A stretch of 64,000 bases of DNA, taken from Propionicimonas sp020161015. Lineage in GTDB: Bacteria; Actinomycetota; Actinomycetes; Propionibacteriales; Propionibacteriaceae. Below, piece after piece: positions 8,692-17,026 of this stretch; the first letter of the stretch is position 1; each line of letters starts with the position of its first letter. The position numbers were made by a program, and so were the translations under genes. The stretch lies in NCBI RefSeq assembly GCF_964266745.1, contig NZ_CAXWGX010000027.1, positions 124,001-188,000 of the forward strand, in the 5' to 3' direction. Below the pieces are notes generated by a model. That model was not told the origin of the DNA. It searched no databases and worked only from the letters and a program-made list of their open reading frames with translations.

Positions 8692-9378
8692 GTGCGACCA
8701 CGCGACCTCGTGACGGGCCTGGCCGACCTCGTGCTCGGCGCGCGCTGCCCGGGATGCGGCCGGCCGGCGCCGGCGGCCTGCGGGCAGTGCGTGGCAGGAG
8801 TGGTCGCCGTCCGGCCGTTCCCGGTGCCGGGGCTGCCCTCGGGCCTGCCACCGGTCCTGGCCGGAGGCTGGTACGACGGTGAACTACGGCAGCTGGTGCT
8901 CGCGGCGAAGGAGCGCGAAGCCCTCGGCGTCGTCGGGCTCCTCGGGGGGCGGGTGGCTGCCGCGGTGGCGGCGTGGGTGCTGGCCACGGGGCACGGCGGA
9001 TCGGTCGTGCTGGTCCCTGTCCCGTCCTCGCGGGCCGCGGTCGCCGCGCGCGGTCTCGACCTGCCCTGGGCACTGGCCGGGGTTGCGGCCACCCGGTTGC
9101 GGGCGACGGGCGCGGCCGCGTCCCGGTGGCGTGGGCTCCGACTGGTGCGCGCACCGCGCGACCAGTCCGAGTTGGGACGGGGGGAGCGGCTGGCCAACCT
9201 CGCCGGTGCCCTGCGCGGCGTGGCCCGTCCACCCGACGGGGTGCCGGTCGTCGTCGACGACATCGTCACCACCGGGGCCACGCTGGCGGAAGCGGTACGT
9301 GCCGGCTCGGTGGCCGGCTGGGTTCCCGGCGCGGCGGCGGTGGTGGCCGCCACGCCGTTGAGAGGGGGCGCCCGGTGA
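8692..9378 (+). CDS. ComF-family phosphoribosyltransferase-like protein
   Basis: 228 residues. An N-terminal Cys cluster (CPGCGRPAPAACGQC, about residues 17-31) suggests a zinc ribbon. The C-terminal half carries the phosphoribosyltransferase PRPP loop VVVDDIVTTGATLAEA. Members of this family are linked to competence (ComF) or of unknown function. I chose GTG at 8692 because CCCGGAGG (8676-8683) is 8 bp upstream; TTG at 8638, overlapping the lpqB stop, and GTG at 8671 are alternatives. In mycobacteria a homologous gene also follows lpqB. The stop codon lies in the loop of a terminator hairpin. Confidence 0.88.
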   Translation: MRPRDLVTGLADLVLGARCPGCGRPAPAACGQCVAGVVAVRPFPVPGLPSGLPPVLAGGWYDGELRQLVLAAKEREALGVVGLLGGRVAAAVAAWVLATGHGGSVVLVPVPSSRAAVAARGLDLPWALAGVAATRLRATGAAASRWRGLRLVRAPRDQSELGRGERLANLAGALRGVARPPDGVPVVVDDIVTTGATLAEAVRAGSVAGWVPGAAAVVAATPLRGGAR

Positions 9379-9391
9379 ACCGGACGCCCCC
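9364..9391. terminator. bidirectional hairpin terminator between comF-like gene and glnK
   Basis: GGGGGCGCCCGG (9364-9375) and CCGGACGCCCCC (9380-9391) form a 12-bp stem with one mismatch and a TGAA loop that contains the stop codon of the ComF-like gene. The two flanking genes converge, so one hairpin may serve both strands. T-runs are absent on both sides. Confidence 0.65.
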
Positions 9392-9418
9392 TGGGGTGCT
9401 TCTACGACGGGTTGTGGG

Positions 9419-9757
9419 TCAGATCGCTGTCGCGCCGCTCTCGCCGGTGCGGACGCGGACGACGGTGTCGACCGGCACGATCCACACCTTCCCGTCCCCG
9501 ACCTGGCCGGTGCGGGCCGACTGGACGATGACCCCGGTGAGTGCCTCGGCGTCCTCGTCCTCGACCAGAACCTCCAGGCGCACCTTGGTGATGAAGTCGA
9601 TGGTGTACTCCTCACCCCGGTAGACCTCGACGTGACCCCGCTGGCGTCCGTAGCCGGACACCTCGCTGATGGTCATGCCGCCGACACCGTGGCGCACCAG
9701 CGCCTTCTGAACCGTCTCCAGCTGTTCGGGCTGGATGATCGCGGTGACCAGTTTCAC
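9419..9757 (-). CDS. glnK: nitrogen regulatory PII protein
   Basis: 112 residues, the normal PII length. It senses 2-oxoglutarate, ATP and ADP and controls the ammonium channel and, in actinobacteria, is adenylylated on a T-loop Tyr. The T-loop is intact with Y51 in VYRGEEYTIDF. The C-terminal signature GKVWIVPVDTVVRVRTGE is clear. The GTG start overlaps the amt stop as GTGA (9754-9757), so the two are co-translated. No glnD-type adenylyltransferase gene follows in this window; the next gene converges. Confidence 0.97.
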   Translation of the reverse strand: MKLVTAIIQPEQLETVQKALVRHGVGGMTISEVSGYGRQRGHVEVYRGEEYTIDFITKVRLEVLVEDEDAEALTGVIVQSARTGQVGDGKVWIVPVDTVVRVRTGESGATAI

Positions 9758-11151
9758 TTGGAAGCTCCCATCTTCTCGGTCTCGGCCAGGTCGTCCTTGG
9801 TGAGGACGAGCGTGCGCTGGACCTTGTTGGTGTAGTACACCGGGCTCAGGTCATAGCCGGCCTCGGAGTGCTCGGCGAGGTCGATGCCGCTGAGCTCGTC
9901 CGCCGGGCTGACCCGCCAACCGATGGTCTTCTTGATCAGCAGGGCGATGGCGTAGCTCACCACGAAGGCGTAGATCGTGACCGCGATGGCGCCCACGGCC
10001 TGCCGCCAGAGCTGGTCGAAGCCGCCGCCGTAGAACAGGCCGGCCGCACCGAACGCGCCCGGGGCCTCGGGATCGGCGAGGAAGCCGATCATCAGGGTGC
10101 CGAGCATGCCACCGACGAAGTGGACGCCGACCACGTCGAGCGAGTCGTCGTAGCCGAACTTGTACTTCAGGCCGACGGCGAAGGCGCAGACCGCACCGGC
10201 GAGGACGCCGATGATGATCGCACCGACCGGGTTGACCGAGCCGGCGGCCGGGGTGATCGCGACCAGGCCGGCGACGACACCGGACGCGGCGCCCAGCGAG
10301 GTCGGGTGGCCGTCACGCAGCTTCTCCACCAGGAGCCAGCCGATCATGGCGGCGGCGGTGGCGGCGAGGGTGTTCACCCAGGCCACGGAGGCCAGCGTGC
10401 CGGCGCCCAGCGCGGAGCCCGCGTTGAAGCCGAACCAGCCGAACCACAGGAGGCCGGCGCCGAGCATCGTGAGGGTCATGTTGTGCGGACGCATCGGCTT
10501 GGTGCCGAAACCGATCCGCGGACCGAGCACCAGCGCGAGGGCCAGTGCCGAGATGCCGGCGTTGATGTGGATCGCCGTACCACCGGCGAAGTCGAGTGCT
10601 CCCAGCCAGTTGGCGATCCAGCCACCGTGGAAGTCGGTGCCGGTCGCGCCGTCGAAGGAGAACACCCAGCCGGCGACCGGGAAGTAGACCAGCACGCCCC
10701 ACAGGATGGTGAACAGCGTCCACCCGCCGAAGGAGGCGCGGTCGGCGATCGCGCCGGAGACCAGGGCGACCGCGATGATCGCGAAGCAGGCCTGGAAGGC
10801 GACGAACGCCAGCGCGGGGATCGTGAAGACCGCCGCGTCCCCGCTCATCAGGCCCTTGAGGCCCGCGAAGTCGAGGGGGTTGCCGAGAAGCCCGAAGAAG
10901 GTGACACCGTCTGGCTTGGTCGGGCCGACCTCGAAGCCGAAGGAGTTGCCGAACGCCATGCTGTAACCGAACAGCACCCAGAGCACACCGATGGTGCCCA
11001 TACTGATGAAGCTCATCATCATCATGTTCAGGACACCCTTCGCCCTGACCATGCCGCCGTAGAAGAAGGCGAGACCGGGGGTCATCAGCAGCACGAGTGC
11101 GGCGCTGGTGAGGACCCAGGCGGTGTCGCCTGCGCTGATTTCCAACATCAT
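9754..11151 (-). CDS. amt: ammonium transporter
   Basis: 465 residues with the eleven-helix layout of Amt proteins. Signatures: TPGLAFFYGGMVRAKGVLN near the N-terminus, GWVFSFDGATGTDFHGGWIANWL, DFAGGTAIHINAG, and DDSLDVVGVHFVGGMLGTLMIG (with the pore-lining His residues of the twin-His site). It conducts ammonium/ammonia into the cytosol. I chose the first ATG (11151); TTG at 11157 and ATG at 11148 are alternatives, and no strong ribosome-binding site is visible. It is co-transcribed with glnK. The upstream region carries a phased array of GTTAC-like half-sites. Confidence 0.96.
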   Translation of the reverse strand: MMLEISAGDTAWVLTSAALVLLMTPGLAFFYGGMVRAKGVLNMMMMSFISMGTIGVLWVLFGYSMAFGNSFGFEVGPTKPDGVTFFGLLGNPLDFAGLKGLMSGDAAVFTIPALAFVAFQACFAIIAVALVSGAIADRASFGGWTLFTILWGVLVYFPVAGWVFSFDGATGTDFHGGWIANWLGALDFAGGTAIHINAGISALALALVLGPRIGFGTKPMRPHNMTLTMLGAGLLWFGWFGFNAGSALGAGTLASVAWVNTLAATAAAMIGWLLVEKLRDGHPTSLGAASGVVAGLVAITPAAGSVNPVGAIIIGVLAGAVCAFAVGLKYKFGYDDSLDVVGVHFVGGMLGTLMIGFLADPEAPGAFGAAGLFYGGGFDQLWRQAVGAIAVTIYAFVVSYAIALLIKKTIGWRVSPADELSGIDLAEHSEAGYDLSPVYYTNKVQRTLVLTKDDLAETEKMGASK

Positions 11152-11174
11152 GAGCAAAAGGGTGGCGAAGGGCT

Positions 11175-11233
11175 GTTACGCACTCGTGCACCCGGTGTTA
11201 CGGGCCGGTTAGGCCGTGTTACAGGTGGGTTGC
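11175..11233 (-). promoter_or_regulatory. GlnR-like operator array upstream of amt-glnK
   Basis: On the + strand, six GTTAC-like pentamers start at 11175 (GTTAC), 11186 (GTGCA), 11197 (GTTAC), 11208 (GTTAG), 11218 (GTTAC) and 11229 (GTTGC): spacing 11, 11, 11, 10 and 11 bp. GlnR of actinobacteria binds pentamers of the GTnAC / GAAAC type spaced 11 bp apart, and amt-glnK is its classic target, so GlnR is the best guess. PhoP and MtrA also bind 11-bp repeats, so those remain alternatives. The array lies 24-82 bp upstream of the amt ATG. Confidence 0.65.
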
Positions 11234-11416
11234 GCGCTCAGTCTTCGCACAGCCGCAACACATGCCCGAACTGCTGGCAAAGGTTGTCGGCCGGGACTAC
11301 GTTGGGGGTATGGCACCAAGGCCAGTACCCAGTCCCCCCGGGCTGGGAGCCGGGCGGGTGCCTTCGCCATCTGCGCTAGCCGCTCGCGGTTTCGCGCACT
11401 GACCAAGGAGGTAGAC

Positions 11417-12046
11417 ATGGACGTCTTGGTGACTGGCCGGCACTGCCAGATCCCCGATGAGTTCCGGGCGCGGGTCGAGGAGAAGATCGCCTCGATCGAG
11501 AAGCTCAAGGACCGGGTGATCCGCGTTGAGGTGCAGGTGTCTGCCTACGGGTACAAGCGCCAGCCCGACCAGTCCACCCGCGTCGAGATCACGCTGCGCA
11601 GCCGGGGTCCGGTGGTGCGCGCGGAGGCCTCCGCGGACGACAAGACCGTCGCCTTCGACCACGCGCTGGACCGGCTCAAGTCGCAGCTGCGGCGCGCGTC
11701 CGACCGTCGCAAGACCCACCGCGGGCTGCGTGAGAACGTCAGCCTGGCCGACGGCGAGCTGGTGGCCGGGGCGGCCCCGGCTGCGGAGGACGTCCGTCCC
11801 GAGATCCGCAAGATCGCCGGGCTGGAGATCCAGGGCGACGGCCCCCTTGTGGTGCGCGAGAAGTACTTCCCGGCCGTCCCGCTCACCCTTGCCCAGGCCC
11901 TGGACGAGATGGAGCTCGTCGGCCACGACTTCTTCCTCTACGTGGACGCCGAGACCGGCGCGCCGAGCGCTGTCTACCGCCGCAGGGCGTACGACTACGG
12001 CGTGATCCACCTCAGTGTCGAGGGCGTGGAGGAGGCCTCCGCCTGA
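11417..12046 (+). CDS. hpf: ribosome hibernation promoting factor, long form
   Basis: 209 residues, long-form HPF that dimerises 70S ribosomes into 100S particles in stationary phase. The N-terminal domain (1-100; MDVLVTGRHCQIPDEFRARVEEKI) matches the RaiA/HPF fold. The C-terminal domain (about 150-205; VREKYFPAVPLTLAQALDEMELVGHDFFLYVDAETG) is the dimerisation domain. AAGGAGG at 11405-11411 fixes the ATG at 11417. In mycobacteria hpf lies between the comF-like gene and secA1. Here amt-glnK and an iron-uptake operon separate them. Confidence 0.95.
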   Translation: MDVLVTGRHCQIPDEFRARVEEKIASIEKLKDRVIRVEVQVSAYGYKRQPDQSTRVEITLRSRGPVVRAEASADDKTVAFDHALDRLKSQLRRASDRRKTHRGLRENVSLADGELVAGAAPAAEDVRPEIRKIAGLEIQGDGPLVVREKYFPAVPLTLAQALDEMELVGHDFFLYVDAETGAPSAVYRRRAYDYGVIHLSVEGVEEASA

Positions 12047-12070
12047 CGCCACCCGCCCGCGCCCGCCTCT

Positions 12071-12130
12071 CGCCCCCGATCGCAACTCGTGCTGCCGGAA
12101 TTCCGGTGGCGGGAGTTGCGATCGGGGGCG
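12071..12130. repeat. palindromic intergenic repeat, copy 1
   Basis: A 60-bp palindrome centred on 12100/12101: CGCCCCCGATCGCAACTC (12071-12088) is the exact complement of 12113-12130, and the centre is CCGGAATTCCGG (12095-12106). The intervening bases pair mostly through G-U. It lies between the convergent hpf and siderophore-reductase genes, so it may also act as a two-way terminator. Two more copies occur near 33.5-33.8 kb. Confidence 0.85.
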
Positions 12131-12167
12131 TGGGCGTCTTCGGGGGTGAGAAGGGGGGCGCGGCGGC

Positions 12168-13013
12168 TCAGCCGCGGGACGGGTGGCCGGCGCGCCAGTA
12201 GCCCATGAAGGCGGCGTTGCGTCCGTCGTAGCCGGCGGCGGCGAGCCGCTTGCGCAGGCGGTTCACCCAGCCGACCTCGCCGGCCACCCAGGCGTAGCGG
12301 TCGTGGTCGTCCCCGGAGGCCTCCTGCCACAGGTCGGGGTCCGGCTCGCCGGGTGAGGCCGGACTGCCCGGCCCGCCGAACAGGACGCGGTCCGCCGCGG
12401 TACCCACCGGCGCTCCCGGCGACCGCACCGCCCAGTCGACGCGGACGAGCGCGGGAGAGTGCAGGGGGAGCCGGTCGTCGTCGTGGGGTACCTCCAGGAC
12501 GACCCGGCAGGCCTGGCCGGCGTCGAGCGTCGCCAGGATGTTGCGGATCGCCGGCAGGGCGGTCTCGTCGCCCACGCACAGGACGTGCCGGGCCCCGCCC
12601 GGCCGCCAGGCGACGCCACCGGCGGCCGCGTCGCCCCGGCCCGGGGCGACGAGCAGCAGCCGGTCGCCGGGACGGGCGCGCAGCGCGAAGCGGCTCAGCG
12701 GTCCCGCCTCGCCGTGCACGGCGACGTCGATATCGACCTCGCACTGATCGGGGCGGTGCGCGGCGATCGTGTAGGTGCGCATCGGTGGACGGAGGCCCTC
12801 GGGCAACGCGCACCACGTCGCGTACCAGCCCTCGCCGTCGTCCGCGGCGAGGGACTCCAGGAGTTCCGCCCCGGCGAGCACCAGCTTCACCCGCTGGTCG
12901 ACCCCCGCCCAATCGAGCTCGGAGAGCCCGGCGCCGGCCAGCCTCAGGCGCCGGAAACTCGCCGACACCGTGGTGGCCGCCACGACAGTCACGGAGAAGG
13001 GGCGGTAGCTCAT
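12168..13013 (-). CDS. siderophore-interacting protein (FAD-dependent ferric-siderophore reductase)
   Basis: 281 residues. It should release iron from imported ferric siderophores by NAD(P)H-dependent reduction in the cytosol. Family marks: RPFSVTVVAATTVSASFRRLRL, the FAD-binding region RPPMRTYTIAAHRPDQCEVDIDVAVHG.GPLSRFA, WVAGEVGWVNRLRKRL and a C-terminal YWRAGHPS. The ATG at 13013 overlaps the permease stop as ATGA, so it is the last gene of the four-gene uptake operon. Confidence 0.93.
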   Translation of the reverse strand: MSYRPFSVTVVAATTVSASFRRLRLAGAGLSELDWAGVDQRVKLVLAGAELLESLAADDGEGWYATWCALPEGLRPPMRTYTIAAHRPDQCEVDIDVAVHGEAGPLSRFALRARPGDRLLLVAPGRGDAAAGGVAWRPGGARHVLCVGDETALPAIRNILATLDAGQACRVVLEVPHDDDRLPLHSPALVRVDWAVRSPGAPVGTAADRVLFGGPGSPASPGEPDPDLWQEASGDDHDRYAWVAGEVGWVNRLRKRLAAAGYDGRNAAFMGYWRAGHPSRG

Positions 13014-15091
13014 CGCGTCCGCACCCGGGCGAGCAGGGCGAGGAAGTACGGCGCGCCGACCAGCGAGGTCACCAGCCCTGCCGGCAGCTGGGACGGCGCG
13101 ATCACCGTGCGTCCGACGGTGTCGGCGGCCACCACCAGCAGGCCACCCAGCAGAGCGCTCAGGGGGAGCAGCCAGCGGTGGCGGCGGCCGACCAGCAGCC
13201 GCGCGGCGTGCGGTGCGACCAGCCCGACGAAGGCCAGGACGCCGATGCTCGCCGTGGCGGCGCCGGTGAGGAGCACGGCCAGGCCGAGCGCGATCATGCG
13301 CGAGCGCGCCGGGTCGAGGCCGAGCAGCCGGGGCGTCGCGTCGTCCACCTGGAGCACGTCGAGGTCGGCGGCCGTCCCGCGCAGGACCAGCAGCGACGCC
13401 ACGAGCACCACGGCGAGCGGCACCAGCTGGGCGGCGCCGGCGCCGTAGGTGGACCCGCCCAGCCAGGTGATCGCCTTCGCCTGGTTCCACGGGTCGGTGC
13501 GGACGAGGATCGCGGAGGTGACCGCGCTGGCGGCCGCGGCCAGCCCGATACCCACCAGGACCACGCGCGTCTCGTGGAGGCCGCCGCGCAGGCTGAGCGC
13601 GAACAGGGCGGCCGCCGCGGCGAAGGCGCCGGCCGCGGCCCCGCCCGTCACGACCGGCCAGGCGGCCCCGGGCAGGGCGACGAGAGCGAGCACGGCGCCC
13701 AGTCCGGCGCCGGCGGACACGCCGAGGATGCCGGGGTCCGCGAGCGGGTTGCGCGTGACCGCCTGCACCAGTGCGCCCGCCACTGCCAGAGCGGCCCCGG
13801 CGAGCAACGCACTGGCCACGCGGGGGGCGCGCGCGTCCAGGATGAGGGTGATCCGCTTCGAGGCGGTGTCGGACAGCCAGTGCGCGACGTCGCCCAGCAG
13901 GAGCGGCGAGTCGCCGAGCAGCAGCGCCCCGGCCACGCCGGCCACGACCGCCACGCCGGCGGCGGCCAGCAACGCCGCGGGGTGGCGCCGCGTCCAGCCG
14001 GCCCCGAGCCGGAGAACCTCTTGCGGGGCGGGGCCGCCGAGCCCGAGGCGGTGGGCGGCGACCGCGAGGAAGACCCCGCCGAAGACGGTGGTGACCACGC
14101 CCGTGGGCACCTCGACGCCCTCGAGTGGTCCGAACGCCAGCCGCAGGCCGACGTCGGCAGAGAGCACGACCAGGATGCCGACGAGCGCGCTGACCGGGAT
14201 CCGCCAGGCGTGTCGGGCCAGCGGCGGGACGCGTCGGGCGGCGAGCGCGACGAGGGCCGGGGCGCACAGGCCGACGAAGCCGATGGGGCCGGCGATCGTC
14301 ACCGCAGCCGCGGTCAGCAGGACGGCCGAGCCCGCCAGCGCCAGCCGGTTCGCCCCGACCCGGACGCCGAGCCCGCGGGCCACGTCCTCGCCGAGGGCGA
14401 GCAGGTCGAGGTTGCGCGAGAGCAGCAGGGCGACGGTCAGGCCGGCGACGATCACCGGCAGCACTTCGAGCACCCCGTCCAGCCCTCGCTGGTTCAGCGA
14501 GCCCGCGCCCCAGGCGAACAGCCCGCGGGTCTCCTGGGTGTTGAGGATCATCAGCGATGAGGTCAGGCTCGACAGCGCGAGCGCCAGCACCGTGCCGGCG
14601 AGCACGAGGCGCAGCGGTGATCCCGCGCCGCGGGTGAGGCCGAGCAGGAGGGCTGCGGCGAGGACACCACCGAGGAAGGCGACGGCCACCCCGCCGGGGA
14701 GCGGCAGTGCCGTCGGCAGGAGCGCGACGAGCACCAGGGCCAGGTGGGCGCCGGCCTCGACGGCGAGCGTGTCTGGGGAGGCGAGCGGGTTGCGCGCCAT
14801 CCCCTGGAGGATCGAGCCGGCCGCCCCGAGCGCCGCGCCGACCGCGAGCGCCGCGGCGAGCCGGGGCCACCGGGAGTCGATGACGACGAGCGCGTCCGCA
14901 TCGGTGCCCCGGCCCAGGAGGAGTCCCAGCAGGTCGCCGGCGTCGACGGCCGCCGTCCCCTGGGTGAGGTGGACGGCGGCCAGCCCGGCCAGCACGAGCG
15001 ACAGCGCGGCCACCAGGGCGACGGCAGCGGGGACGCCCCGTCCATGCCCGCCGGTGGCAGTGACCCGTCCCGGCGCGACGGTGGCCGTCAC
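13010..15091 (-). CDS. iron-siderophore ABC transporter, fused double permease (FecCD x2)
   Basis: 693 residues, twice the usual FecCD length, made of two homologous halves (about 20-345 and 355-693). Each half repeats the family pattern: RWPRLAAALAVGAALGAAGSILQGMARNPLASPD in the first and ARAPRVASALLAGAALAVAGALVQAVTRNPLADPG in the second, plus GPIGFVGL / GVLAFVGLVAPH near each coupling helix. This is an FhuB-type fusion forming the complete channel on one chain. The GTG start overlaps the stop of the binding protein (GTGA, 15088-15091), and the stop overlaps the reductase start. An open frame extends upstream into the previous gene but lacks membrane character, so the GTG is preferred. Confidence 0.93.
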   Translation of the reverse strand: MTATVAPGRVTATGGHGRGVPAAVALVAALSLVLAGLAAVHLTQGTAAVDAGDLLGLLLGRGTDADALVVIDSRWPRLAAALAVGAALGAAGSILQGMARNPLASPDTLAVEAGAHLALVLVALLPTALPLPGGVAVAFLGGVLAAALLLGLTRGAGSPLRLVLAGTVLALALSSLTSSLMILNTQETRGLFAWGAGSLNQRGLDGVLEVLPVIVAGLTVALLLSRNLDLLALGEDVARGLGVRVGANRLALAGSAVLLTAAAVTIAGPIGFVGLCAPALVALAARRVPPLARHAWRIPVSALVGILVVLSADVGLRLAFGPLEGVEVPTGVVTTVFGGVFLAVAAHRLGLGGPAPQEVLRLGAGWTRRHPAALLAAAGVAVVAGVAGALLLGDSPLLLGDVAHWLSDTASKRITLILDARAPRVASALLAGAALAVAGALVQAVTRNPLADPGILGVSAGAGLGAVLALVALPGAAWPVVTGGAAAGAFAAAAALFALSLRGGLHETRVVLVGIGLAAAASAVTSAILVRTDPWNQAKAITWLGGSTYGAGAAQLVPLAVVLVASLLVLRGTAADLDVLQVDDATPRLLGLDPARSRMIALGLAVLLTGAATASIGVLAFVGLVAPHAARLLVGRRHRWLLPLSALLGGLLVVAADTVGRTVIAPSQLPAGLVTSLVGAPYFLALLARVRTR

Positions 15092-16080
15092 GAGGTGACG
15101 GCGGTCACCACGTCGGTGATCCACTGCTTCGCAGAGGCCGGGCCGCCGTAGATCCAGATGCCGACGCCCATGCGGTGCACCCGGTCGGCCTCGACGAACG
15201 GCAGCGAGCGCCACAGCTTGTTGCCGGCCAGGTCGGCGAGGGGGTCCTCGGTGTCGGAGTTGCCCCAGTAGCCGAACTCGGTGTCGGCCGGCAGCCGGGT
15301 GAGTCCCTCCAGGTCGAGGGTCGACAGACCCCACGCCTCGTCCCCCGCCTCGCTCCATGCGGGCTGGAGGCCGAGCCGGGAGGCGAGCGCGATCGCTGAC
15401 GATCCGGGCCCGTGCATGCGGAGCGAGAAGGAGTTGCCCTCGGCGTAGATGTAGGACAGGGAGAAGGGCGTGCCGGCACGCCCCGCCTCGCTGATCGCGG
15501 CGGTGCCGGCGGCGATCGCCGCGTCCAGGTCGGCCAGCACGGCCGCCGCCTCGGCCTCCCTGCCCAGCAGCGTGGCGGTCGTGGTGAAGTTCTCCCTCAT
15601 CAGCTCGAGCGGGCGGCCGGCGTCGGCGCCGGTGAGCAGGACGACCGGCGCGATCTTCTCCATCTGTGCCATCGCGGACTCCGGCACCGAGCCCACGATC
15701 CCGATGATGAGGTCCGGCTCGGCCTCGGCCACCGACTCCAGGCTCGGCTCGGTGCGCGTGCCGACGTCCACCGGGGTCCCGGTGATCGGGGACGCGGTGA
15801 CCCAGGAACCGTAGCCCTTCACGTCGGCCACGCCGACCGGCTGCACGCCGAGGGTGATGACGTCCTCGGTGGTGTTCCACTCCAGCGACACCACGCGGGT
15901 GGCCGGGGCGTCGAGGGTGACCCGCGCGCCACGCCCGTCGGTGACCGTGATCGGCCCCGACGATGATGCCGTCGGACCCGCGACAGCGGTGTCCACGGCC
16001 CGGGGGGCGTCGGTGCTGCCGCAGCCGGCGATGGCAAGGAGCGGGATGGTGAGGACGGTGGTCAGGAGGCGGCGGCGCAT
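15088..16080 (-). CDS. iron-siderophore ABC transporter substrate-binding lipoprotein
   Basis: 330 residues. A lipoprotein signal with lipobox LAIAGC (Cys near residue 20) tethers it to the membrane. The mature part has the FecB/FepB fold: RVVSLEWNTTEDVITLGVQPVGVAD, GTRTEPSLESVAEAEPDLIIG, and the C-terminal DRVHRMGVGIWIYGG. It should capture ferric siderophore and pass it to the fused permease. Its start overlaps the ATPase stop by 19 bp. The siderophore type cannot be told from sequence alone. Confidence 0.92.
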   Translation of the reverse strand: MRRRLLTTVLTIPLLAIAGCGSTDAPRAVDTAVAGPTASSSGPITVTDGRGARVTLDAPATRVVSLEWNTTEDVITLGVQPVGVADVKGYGSWVTASPITGTPVDVGTRTEPSLESVAEAEPDLIIGIVGSVPESAMAQMEKIAPVVLLTGADAGRPLELMRENFTTTATLLGREAEAAAVLADLDAAIAAGTAAISEAGRAGTPFSLSYIYAEGNSFSLRMHGPGSSAIALASRLGLQPAWSEAGDEAWGLSTLDLEGLTRLPADTEFGYWGNSDTEDPLADLAGNKLWRSLPFVEADRVHRMGVGIWIYGGPASAKQWITDVVTAVTS

Positions 16081-16913
16081 TCGTTGGCTTCCTTGTCGGT
16101 GGTGGGACGTTCCCGGCGGTGCCGGGGACGGGGGAGGACGGTGGGCACGGCGGTCGTCGGGTCGACGATCACGTCGACGCCGATCTCGTACACCTCGCTG
16201 AGCAGGGCGGCGTCGAACACGTCGGCGGGCGTCCCCTCCGCGACCACCCGGCCCTCGCGGAGGAGGACCACCCGGTCGGCGATGGCCGCCGCCTGGTTCA
16301 GGTCGTGCAGGACCACGCCGACGGTGACGCCGTGCACCTCAGCGAGGTCGCGGAGGAGGTCGAGCAGCTCGACCTGGTGGCGCAGGTCTAGGTAGGTGGT
16401 CGGCTCGTCGAGCAGCAGGACGGCGGTGTCCTGGGCCAGGCAGGAGGCGAGCCACGCCCGCTGGACCTGCCCGCCGGACAGCGCGCCCACGTCCTGCGCG
16501 GCGAGGTGGGTCAGGCCGGTGAGCTCCAGCGCACGGTCCACGGCGGCAGCCCCGCCGGGGTCCGCGCGGCGCCAGCGTCCACGGTGCGGGTGCCGGCCGA
16601 GCTCCGCCACCTCGCGCACGGTCAGGCCGGACATCGCCGGCCGGCCCTGGGTGAGGACGGCCAGCCGCCGGGCGAGCTGGCGGGGGGAGAGGGCGCGCAG
16701 CGGCGCGTCCCCCACCTCGACCTCGCCGGTACGGAGAGGGAGGAGTCTCGAGAGCCCGCGCAGCAGGGTGGACTTGCCGCTGCCGTTCGGCCCGATGAGC
16801 ACGGTCACGCGCCCGGCGGGCAGGCGGACGCCCACCCCGGCGAGCACCGGGTCGCCGCCGTACCCGAGGGTGAGGTCCCTGCCACTGAGGCCTGCGGGAG
16901 CCGGGTTCGTCAT
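16062..16913 (-). CDS. iron-siderophore ABC transporter ATPase
   Basis: 283 residues. ATP-binding subunit energising the fused permease. Walker A GPNGSGKST, signature LSGGQVQRAWLA, Walker B VLLLDEPTTYLD with the YLDLRHQ typical of FecE/FepC-like ATPases, and the H-loop VLHDLN. First gene of the operon. The ATG at 16913 abuts the iron box, so the transcript has almost no leader and translation may be nearly leaderless. Confidence 0.94.
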   Translation of the reverse strand: MTNPAPAGLSGRDLTLGYGGDPVLAGVGVRLPAGRVTVLIGPNGSGKSTLLRGLSRLLPLRTGEVEVGDAPLRALSPRQLARRLAVLTQGRPAMSGLTVREVAELGRHPHRGRWRRADPGGAAAVDRALELTGLTHLAAQDVGALSGGQVQRAWLASCLAQDTAVLLLDEPTTYLDLRHQVELLDLLRDLAEVHGVTVGVVLHDLNQAAAIADRVVLLREGRVVAEGTPADVFDAALLSEVYEIGVDVIVDPTTAVPTVLPRPRHRRERPTTDKEANECAAAS

Positions 16914-16931
16914 GAGGTAAGGCTAACCTTA
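16913..16931 (-). promoter_or_regulatory. IdeR/DtxR iron box upstream of the siderophore uptake operon
   Basis: TGAGGTAAGGCTAACCTTA (16913-16931) matches 15 of 19 positions of the DtxR/IdeR consensus TTAGGTTAGCCTAACCTAA. On the minus strand a TTGAGA / TATTTT-like promoter (15-17 bp spacing) lies just upstream, putting the expected start of transcription at the box. Iron-loaded IdeR would block it, so the operon should be induced by iron starvation. Confidence 0.88.
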
Positions 16932-17026
16932 CTAAAATAAGAAAGGCAAAGCTTTCTCAAATGGCGGGCGCCGGGGGAAGGGGGGCGGGGACGGCTGTCG
17001 GTGGGTGCCGCTACGCTGCCCGGGAC

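Noticed and set aside
15092..15880. N-terminal extension of the fused permease frame
   Set aside because: The extra residues are Arg/Gly-rich and lie on the binding-protein gene; the GTG at 15091 is coupled to that gene's stop.
16961..17026. Upstream extension of the YcaQ-like protein
   Set aside because: Gly/Arg-rich sequence; the family N-terminus begins at the ATG at 17027.
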